From Dermatophilaceae bacterium (GTDB lineage: Bacteria; Actinomycetota; Actinomycetes; Actinomycetales; Dermatophilaceae), in NCBI GenBank assembly GCA_013361975.1, contig JABFXB010000200.1, forward strand, positions 1 through 5,223: 5,223 bases of DNA, read 5' to 3'. Of the stretch, positions 1-4,356 are shown piece after piece (positions within the stretch are counted from its first letter, which is position 1; every line of letters starts with the position of its first letter). Below the pieces are notes generated by a model. It was not told where the DNA came from. It was given only the letters and a program-made list of their open reading frames with translations, and made no database searches. Both the position numbers and the translations under genes were made by a program.

Positions 1-1060
1 CGTCACCCCGCCCGAGCGCATCGCCGAGATCCTCGAGAACCCCGGCTTCGGCAAGACCTTCACCGACCACATGGTCGTCGCGACGTGGACGGCCGACGCC
101 GGCTGGGCCGACGCGCGGGTCAAGCCCTACGGGCCCTTCCAGCTCGACCCTGCGGCGGCGGTGCTCCACTACGCCCAGGAGATCTTCGAGGGCATGAAGG
201 CCTACCGTCACGCCGACGGCTCGATCTGGACCTTCCGGCCCGAGGCCAACGCCGCCCGCTTCGCCCGGTCCGCCCGGCGACTGGCGCTGCCGGTCCTGCC
301 CGAGGCCGACTTCATCGAGTCGCTGCGCCAGCTCGTGTCCGTCGACCAGGAGTGGGTGCCCGCCGGCGACGCGGGGGAGAAGAGCCTCTACCTGCGCCCG
401 TTCATGTTCGCGTCCGAGGCGTTTCTCGGCGTGCGGCCGGCCCAGCAGGTCACCTACTCCGTGATCGCCTCACCGGCCGGCGCCTACTTCTCCGGTGGCC
501 TCAAGCCCGTCACGTTGTGGATCTCCACCGACTACGCCCGGGCGGGCGAGGGTGGCACCGGCGCCGCCAAGTGCGGTGGCAACTACGCGAGCTCACTCGC
601 CGGCCAGCTCGAGGGCATCGACCACGGCTGCGACCAGGCCGTCTTCCTCGACTCCTCGACCCACACGTACATCGAGGAGCTCGGCGGCATGAACCTCTTC
701 CTCGTGACGAAGGACGGCCGCATCATCACCCCCGAGCTGACCGGCACGATCCTCGAGGGCGTCACCCGCAGCTCCATCCTCGAGATCGCCAAGGAGCTCG
801 ACCTCGAGCCCGAGGAGCGCCGCATCCCCATCGAGGAGTGGAAGGAGGGCGCGGCCAGCGGTGACATCGTCGAGATCTTCGCCTGCGGCACCGCCGCCGT
901 CGTCACCCCCGTCGGTGAGCTGCGCTGGGACGGTGGCTCCGTCGACCACCGTCGCGAGGGCCACGAGGACCGCTACGCGGAGGCGATCCGCAACAAGCTC
1001 CTCGACATCCAGTACGGCCGCGCCGAGGACTCCCACGGCTGGTTGACCCGTCTCGTCTGA
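1..1060 (+). CDS. ilvE: Branched-chain amino acid aminotransferase, 5'-truncated
   Basis: This PLP-dependent class IV (fold IV) aminotransferase transfers the amino group between glutamate and the 2-keto acids of leucine, isoleucine and valine, the last step of their synthesis, in the cytosol. The frame is open from base 2 and reads RIAEILENPGFGKTFTDHMV before the first internal ATG at 71, which is typical of the N-terminal region of this family. The true start is therefore upstream, and roughly 10-20 residues are probably missing. Counting from Met71, visible motifs are FEGMKAYR near residue 40, LYLRPFMFA near 105, the Schiff-base lysine K167 in GAAKCGGNY, the PLP-contacting Glu in YIEELGGMN (E202/E203), the phosphate-binding TGTILEGVTRSSI, and the C-terminal EIFACGTAAVVTPV. 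The spacing and the GGMN form resemble the ilvE_II/mammalian BCAT subgroup. The stop is TGA at 1058-1060. The frame is intact and all catalytic residues are present. The family is secure; keto-acid preference is inferred from it. Confidence 0.96.
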   Translation, partial: VTPPERIAEILENPGFGKTFTDHMVVATWTADAGWADARVKPYGPFQLDPAAAVLHYAQEIFEGMKAYRHADGSIWTFRPEANAARFARSARRLALPVLPEADFIESLRQLVSVDQEWVPAGDAGEKSLYLRPFMFASEAFLGVRPAQQVTYSVIASPAGAYFSGGLKPVTLWISTDYARAGEGGTGAAKCGGNYASSLAGQLEGIDHGCDQAVFLDSSTHTYIEELGGMNLFLVTKDGRIITPELTGTILEGVTRSSILEIAKELDLEPEERRIPIEEWKEGAASGDIVEIFACGTAAVVTPVGELRWDGGSVDHRREGHEDRYAEAIRNKLLDIQYGRAEDSHGWLTRLV

Positions 1061-1064
1061 CCCG

Positions 1065-1895
1065 GTGGGCGCAGCGGGGGAGCCGGTGCTGCGGCGGCCG
1101 CGCCTCGTCGCGACCGACCTCGACGGCACCCTGCTGCGCTCGGACGGGTCGGTGTCGGACCGCACGCGCGCGGTGTGGGCGGCCACCGACGAGGCCGGCA
1201 TCGAGACGGTGCTCGTCACTGCACGCCCGCCGAGGTGGCTGCACGACCTGTCGCACGTCGTCGGCCCGCGCGGCGTCGCGATCTGCGGCAACGGGGCCTT
1301 CGTCTACGAGGTGGCCGGGCGCCGGCTCCTCGAGACGCACTGCTTCGAGCCGGGTGCCGTCGAGGCGATCGTCGCCGACCTCACCGCGGCGCTCCCGTCG
1401 GTCGCCTTCCTCGCCGAGCGCGCGAGCGGGCCCTATCTTGGGCCCGGCTACCCCGACCCGCACGACGACTCGCTGGCCGAGGGCGCCGCGCGCGGCCCGG
1501 TGACCGGTATCGCCGCAGAGCCGGTGGGCAAGCTGCTCGCCGTCACCGACCGTCTCCCGCTCGAGGAGTTCCTCTCCACGGTGGAGCACGTCGTGGGCAG
1601 CCGCGGGCACCTGCATTTCTCGGGGGCGTTCGGCCTCGCCGAGATCAACGCGCCAGGGGTCACCAAGGCGGTCGCCCTCGAGCGGTGGGCCACCCGCCTC
1701 GGCATTGACGCCGCGGACGTCTGGGCCTTCGGCGACATGCCCAACGACCTGCCGATGATCAGGTGGGCGGGGGTGGGGTGGGCGGTCGCGAATGCGCATC
1801 CGGCGCTGCTCGAGGCGGCCGACCGCACCTGCCCCGGCAACGACGACGACGGCGTCGCTGCCGTGCTGGAGCAGGCGATCGGGCAACCAGCCTGA
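1065..1895 (+). CDS. Cof-type HAD-superfamily hydrolase (sugar-phosphate or nucleotide phosphatase-like)
   Basis: A cytosolic Mg-dependent phosphatase of the haloacid dehalogenase superfamily, Cof/class IIB type. Numbered from GTG 1065, all four HAD motifs are present: motif I DLDGTLL with nucleophile D18 and acid/base D20; motif II with T52 in VLVTAR; motif III lysine K201 in GVTKAVALE; motif IV GDMPND with D224 and D228. Roughly residues 85-190 between motifs II and III form the C2 cap that sets substrate choice. The length (276 aa) is normal for Cof proteins. Two GTG starts are possible. GTG 1065 lies 4 bases after the ilvE stop with no clear Shine-Dalgarno. GTG 1086 (V8) has GGGGGAG just upstream at 1076-1082, but only 3 bases away. 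Either leaves motif I intact. The tight spacing suggests co-transcription with ilvE. The substrate cannot be read from the sequence; Cof proteins act on hexose phosphates, flavin or pyridoxal phosphates and similar compounds. Confidence 0.92.
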   Translation: MGAAGEPVLRRPRLVATDLDGTLLRSDGSVSDRTRAVWAATDEAGIETVLVTARPPRWLHDLSHVVGPRGVAICGNGAFVYEVAGRRLLETHCFEPGAVEAIVADLTAALPSVAFLAERASGPYLGPGYPDPHDDSLAEGAARGPVTGIAAEPVGKLLAVTDRLPLEEFLSTVEHVVGSRGHLHFSGAFGLAEINAPGVTKAVALERWATRLGIDAADVWAFGDMPNDLPMIRWAGVGWAVANAHPALLEAADRTCPGNDDDGVAAVLEQAIGQPA

Positions 1896-1922
1896 GTCTC
1901 TACCTTCGAAATCCGTCGTAAA

Positions 1923-1938
1923 GGTTCTTTGGAGAACC
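1923..1938. promoter_or_regulatory. Inverted repeat GGTTCT-TTGG-AGAACC, candidate operator
   Basis: Two perfect 6-base arms flank a 4-base spacer. With one mismatched pair, the symmetry extends two further A/T pairs outward (1920-1921 with 1940-1941). It ends one base before the -35-like TTGACG, a typical operator position. A short RNA hairpin is the other reading, but no T-run follows. The obvious candidate protein is the GntR regulator encoded at 3547-4290; that assignment is inference. Confidence 0.45.
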
Positions 1939-1939
1939 A

Positions 1940-1969
1940 TTGACGGCCGTCTGTGCACGGGTATTTGAT
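1940..1969 (+). promoter_or_regulatory. Candidate primary-sigma promoter for the permease operon
   Basis: A -35-like TTGACG (5 of 6 consensus bases) at 1940-1945 is followed after 18 bases by TTTGAT at 1964-1969 (4 of 6 against TATAAT). Transcription would start at about 1975-1978, leaving a leader of roughly 55 bases. An alternative -10 reading is TATTTG at 1962-1967 with a 16-base spacer. Inverted repeats abut the -35 and overlap the -10, as expected for a repressed promoter. The call rests on pattern matching alone. Confidence 0.45.
1942..1951. repeat. Perfect 10-base palindrome GACGGCCGTC
   Basis: This sequence is its own reverse complement and overlaps the last four bases of the -35-like hexamer. 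In GC-rich DNA such a palindrome may occur by chance, so it is listed mainly because it lies in a row of symmetric elements. It could be part of an operator. Confidence 0.3.
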
Positions 1970-1980
1970 GCGAGGCATCA
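1966..1980. promoter_or_regulatory. Inverted repeat TGATGC-GAG-GCATCA, candidate operator
   Basis: Perfect 6-base arms are separated by 3 bases, 15 bases in all. The repeat overlaps the putative -10 hexamer and the predicted transcription start, so a bound dimer would block RNA polymerase. Short palindromes with a central spacer of a few bases suit FadR-subfamily GntR dimers. The arms lack the TGGT/ACCA core of the classic FadR or PdhR sites, so the binding protein remains unproven. Confidence 0.45.
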
Positions 1981-2018
1981 CTCGCCGCGGCGAAAAGGTC
2001 CGCCGCATGATGTTTTGA
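1968..2018 (+). CDS. Possible 16-residue leader peptide ORF (speculative)
   Basis: An ATG at 1968 opens a frame reading MRGITRRGEKVRRMMF and ending at TGA 2016-2018, which overlaps the Shine-Dalgarno of the permease. Five of the 16 residues are Arg. An in-frame GTG at 1953 would lengthen it to 21 residues. No convincing ribosome binding site precedes either start. If transcription begins near 1976, as the best promoter reading predicts, the ATG would not be in the mRNA. Translation-coupled leaders do end at the next gene's binding site, so it is recorded, but chance is more likely. Confidence 0.12.
   Translation: MRGITRRGEKVRRMMF
1982..1993 (+). repeat. Perfect 12-base palindrome TCGCCGCGGCGA in the leader
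   Basis: The sequence is fully self-complementary. Its right half, GCGGCG (1987-1992), can instead pair with CGCCGC at 2001-2006 across an 8-base loop containing AAAAGG. It falls in the predicted 5' leader of the permease transcript, upstream of the ribosome binding site. A structural or operator role is possible, but GC-rich chance symmetry is a real alternative. Confidence 0.3.
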
Positions 2019-2022
2019 GAGG
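2017..2022 (+). promoter_or_regulatory. Ribosome binding site GAGAGG of the permease gene
   Basis: GAGAGG ends 8 bases before ATG 2031, ideal spacing. It settles the start at ATG 2031 rather than the in-frame GTG at 2025, which would leave only 2 bases of spacing. Confidence 0.75.
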
Positions 2023-2030
2023 TAGTGCGC

Positions 2031-3545
2031 ATGGCTGTCGACACCTCCAAGGGATACGAGCACGACGACGAGGCAGCCCTCGCTGCGCTCGGCTACAAGC
2101 AGGAGCTCCACCGGGGCATGTCGGGGTTCTCCAACTTCGCCGTCTCCTTCTCGATCATCTCCATCCTCGCGGGCTGCATCACCAGCTACCTGATCGCCAT
2201 GAACGCCGGCGGCCCCATCGCGATCTCGATCGGGTGGCCCCTGGTCGGTGTCTTCGTCCTCTGCGTCGCCCTCGCCATGGCCGAGGTGTGCTCGGTCTAC
2301 CCGACGGCGGGCGGCCTCTACTTCTGGGCCGGACGTCTCGCCCGCCGCAACAAGCGCGTGTGGGCGTGGTACGTCGGCTGGTTCAACTTCCTCGGCGAGG
2401 TCGCCGTCACGGCCGCCATCGACTACGGCGCGGCGGTCACCTGGATGGCCCTGCTCAGCCTCGTCTTCGACCTGCAGGTCACGGCGGGCTCCACGTTCGT
2501 GGCGTTCCTCGTCATCATCGTGCTGCACGGCCTGCTCAACACCTTCGGCGTCAACCTGGTCAAGCTGCTGTCGAACGTCAGCGCGTGGTGGCACCTCGCC
2601 GGCGTCGCCATCATCGTCGGCGTGCTCGTCATCGTTCCCGACAAGCACCAGGACCTCTCGTGGACGTTCACCCACTTCGAGAACCGCACCGGCTGGGGCG
2701 CGCCGTTCTACGCCTTCCTCATCGGTCTGCTCATGGCGCAGTACACCTACACGGGCTTCGACGCGTCGGCCCACGTCGCCGAGGAGACGAAGAACGCGTC
2801 CGTCGAGGCGCCCCGGGGGATCGTGCGCAGCGTCTGGGTCTCGATCCTCGCCGGCTGGGTGCTGCTGGTCGCCGTGACCGCGGCCATCCAAGACTACGAA
2901 GGTGCCCTGACGACCGACATCGGCCTGCCGCCCGCGCAGATCTTCATCGACGCGGCCGGCCGCTCGCTCGGCATCCTCCTGCTCTTCATCTGCGCGGTGG
3001 CCCAGTTCTTCTGCGGCATGGCGTCGGTGACCGCGAACTCCCGCATGTCGTACGCGTTCTCGCGCGACAACGCGCTGCCCGGCTCGCGGCTGTGGTCGCA
3101 GGTGAACCCGCGCACCGGCACCCCGACCAACTCGATCTGGTTGTGTGTCGTGTGCTCCGTCGTGCTCGCGTCGCCCGCCCTCGCCTCCACGACCGCCTAC
3201 CTGGCCGTCACGTCGATCGCGGTGATCGGGCTCTACATCGCCTACGTGGTCCCGGTGTTCCTGCGTCGGCGCAACCCGGACTTCCGGCCCGGTCGCTGGA
3301 GCCTCGGGAGGTGGAGCGCACCCATCGGCTGGATCTCGGTGGTGTGGGTCGCCTTCATCGTCGTGCTCTTCATGCTGCCGCCGGCGAGCCCCATCACGCC
3401 GGCGACCTTCAACTACGCGCCGGTCGCCGTGGCCGTCGTCCTCGTCTTCTCGACCGTGACGTGGTTCGTCGGTGGGCGCAAGCACTTCATGCGGGACGTC
3501 CCCGAGGGACACGACACCCTGCCGGCCGCGGAGATCTTCGGCTGA
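2031..3545 (+). CDS. APC-superfamily amino acid/amine permease
   Basis: A 504-residue inner-membrane transporter that probably imports an amino acid or amine using the proton or sodium gradient. A charged N-terminus (residues 1-30) leads into YKQELHRGMSGFSNFAVSFS, a typical entry to TM1 in the ACT (amino acid-choline transporter) branch of the APC superfamily, which includes GABA and choline permeases. About twelve hydrophobic segments follow, TM1 near 34-57 and TM2 near 62-86. After TM6, YTGFDASAHVAEETKNAS (TGFD 241-244, EET 251-253) is the branch's hallmark. The C-terminus is a short charged tail ending in AAEIFG. The start is set by GAGAGG 8 bases upstream. The regulator begins one base after the stop, and a glutamine synthetase-like ligase follows, suggesting the cargo is the ligase's amine substrate or a related nitrogen compound. 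Candidates are GABA, putrescine, ethanolamine or choline-like amines; sequence alone does not choose among them. Confidence 0.93.
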   Translation: MAVDTSKGYEHDDEAALAALGYKQELHRGMSGFSNFAVSFSIISILAGCITSYLIAMNAGGPIAISIGWPLVGVFVLCVALAMAEVCSVYPTAGGLYFWAGRLARRNKRVWAWYVGWFNFLGEVAVTAAIDYGAAVTWMALLSLVFDLQVTAGSTFVAFLVIIVLHGLLNTFGVNLVKLLSNVSAWWHLAGVAIIVGVLVIVPDKHQDLSWTFTHFENRTGWGAPFYAFLIGLLMAQYTYTGFDASAHVAEETKNASVEAPRGIVRSVWVSILAGWVLLVAVTAAIQDYEGALTTDIGLPPAQIFIDAAGRSLGILLLFICAVAQFFCGMASVTANSRMSYAFSRDNALPGSRLWSQVNPRTGTPTNSIWLCVVCSVVLASPALASTTAYLAVTSIAVIGLYIAYVVPVFLRRRNPDFRPGRWSLGRWSAPIGWISVVWVAFIVVLFMLPPASPITPATFNYAPVAVAVVLVFSTVTWFVGGRKHFMRDVPEGHDTLPAAEIFG

Positions 3546-3546
3546 C

Positions 3547-4290
3547 ATGGAGCCGGTCGGGGGAGACTCGTCAGCCGGTCTGGCGGCATGGCCGGAGGCG
3601 GTGCTGCGACCGGCGTCCGGCAACGCCTTCGAGCACGCCGTCGAGCAGCTGGCGCGCGCGATCCGTCTCGGCGTGCTCGCGGACGGGGAGCAGCTCCCGC
3701 CCGAACGTGAGCTCGCCGAGCGGCTCGGCATCGGGCGCAACACGCTGCGCGAGGCCATCGCCGCCCTTCGCGAGTCCGGGCTGGTGACGACGCGCCGCGG
3801 ACGAGGGGGTGGCACCCGGGTCACGTATGCCGCCGAGCCGCCTCCCTCGACCGCGCGGTCGTTCGTGCGCAGCCCAGCCGCCATGGCCGACGCATTGGAC
3901 TTCCGTCGCGTGGTGGAGCCCGGGGCCGCCTGGCTGGCCGCGACGCGCACGCTCGCGGCCGACCAGCGGGCGTGGCTCACCGACAGCCTCCGGGCCGTCC
4001 ACGAGGCCGAGGACCCGGCGGCCCACCGGGTCGCCGACTCCCGGCTGCACCTCGCCGTCGCCACCCTCTCCGGGTCACCGCTCGTCGTCGACGCCGTCAC
4101 GAGGTCGCAGGCGGCGATCCACGAGATGCTCATGGCGATCCCGGTGCTCCGGCGCAACATCGAGCACTCCAACGACCAGCACGACCGCATCGTCCACGCG
4201 ATCCTGACCGGGGACTCGGACAGGGCCCGCGCGGTGATGGAGGAACACTGCGACGCCACGTCGGCCCTGTTGCGAGGGCTCATCGGCTAG
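3547..4290 (+). CDS. GntR-family transcriptional regulator, FadR/FCD subfamily
   Basis: A 247-residue DNA-binding dimer, probably a repressor of this operon. Residues 26-94 form the GntR winged helix-turn-helix: LPPERELAERLGIGRNTLREAI (positions 50-71) includes the recognition helix, and RRGRGGGTRV (83-92) is the wing. Residues 112-244 match the all-helical FCD ligand domain, with RRVVEPGAAWLAA at 120-132 starting it. The FCD metal-site residues are all present: D164 and H168 in DSRLH, H212 in NDQHD, and H234 in MEEHC. Such proteins commonly sense a carboxylate metabolite through the bound metal. ATG 3547 follows the permease stop after one base, implying translational coupling; the nearest GGAG (3530-3533) is 13 bases away. 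GTG 3601 is a weaker alternative, with GGAGG only 2 bases upstream. Autoregulation through the repeats at 1923-1980 is inferred from position. The effector is unknown; an acid or gamma-glutamyl product of the pathway is reasonable. Confidence 0.93.
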   Translation: MEPVGGDSSAGLAAWPEAVLRPASGNAFEHAVEQLARAIRLGVLADGEQLPPERELAERLGIGRNTLREAIAALRESGLVTTRRGRGGGTRVTYAAEPPPSTARSFVRSPAAMADALDFRRVVEPGAAWLAATRTLAADQRAWLTDSLRAVHEAEDPAAHRVADSRLHLAVATLSGSPLVVDAVTRSQAAIHEMLMAIPVLRRNIEHSNDQHDRIVHAILTGDSDRARAVMEEHCDATSALLRGLIG

Positions 4291-4356
4291 CGACACCAGC
4301 GGGTACGGAACGGCAGCGGCTTCACGGACACTTCGCAGAGCAGGAGAGGCGACAGC
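4291..4356 (+). other. Short gap before the ligase gene, no promoter seen
   Basis: These 66 bases separate the regulator stop from the ligase start. I find no convincing -35/-10 pair, no palindrome like those at 1923-1980, and no hairpin with a T-run. The ligase is therefore most simply read as part of the same transcript, although a weak internal promoter cannot be excluded by eye. Confidence 0.5.
4342..4349 (+). promoter_or_regulatory. Strong ribosome binding site AGGAGAGG of the ligase gene
   Basis: AGGAGAGG ends 7 bases before ATG 4357 and is the best Shine-Dalgarno match in the window. It fixes the start of the ligase and suggests it is made in greater amount than the regulator before it, whose own site is poor. 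Confidence 0.8.

Larger units (their letters stand above)
1896..2030 (+). promoter_or_regulatory. Intergenic control region ahead of the permease operon
   Basis: This 135-base gap between the HAD gene and the permease is visibly richer in A/T than the flanking genes. It holds several inverted repeats (1923-1938, 1942-1951, 1966-1980, 1982-1993), a candidate promoter and the permease ribosome binding site. No hairpin followed by a T-run is seen, so a classical intrinsic terminator for the ilvE-HAD pair is not evident. A regulatory function is inferred from composition, symmetry and position in front of a permease-regulator pair. Confidence 0.75.

Noticed and set aside
1923..1945. Intrinsic terminator for the ilvE-HAD transcript
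   Set aside because: The stem is only 6 pairs with a 4-base loop, and it is followed by ATTGACGG rather than a T-run. An operator reading fits better.
1896..2030. GlnR-type nitrogen-control box
   Set aside because: I looked for paired GTNAC/GAAAC-like half-sites with 6-base spacing on both strands and found no convincing set by eye. A matrix search would be needed to settle it.
2025..2030. GTG 2025 as the permease start
   Set aside because: It lies only 2 bases after the GAGAGG site, whereas ATG 2031 has ideal 8-base spacing.
1448..2050. A 200-codon - strand frame reaching across the intergenic region
   Set aside because: Most of it is antisense to the HAD gene, including its motif III/IV region. 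It has no recognisable domain and no good ribosome binding site that I can see.
3472..3546. Upstream GTG start for the GntR regulator, inside the permease gene
   Set aside because: The added 25 residues have no family similarity and overlap the permease C-terminus. ATG 3547 gives the normal family length and usual operon spacing.
1940..3787. A 615-codon + strand frame starting at TTG 1940
   Set aside because: It overlaps the permease in another frame, is Arg/Pro/His-rich, lacks hydrophobic or domain patterns, and its start coincides with the -35-like hexamer. It is a frame shadow.
903..4283. A very long (1126-codon) open frame on the - strand covering most of the window
   Set aside because: It runs antisense through four genes with clear domains and crosses their boundaries. 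Its translation is low-complexity (Arg, Asp, Glu, Gly-rich) with no recognisable motif. Long antisense frames are expected in DNA with strong G/C third positions.
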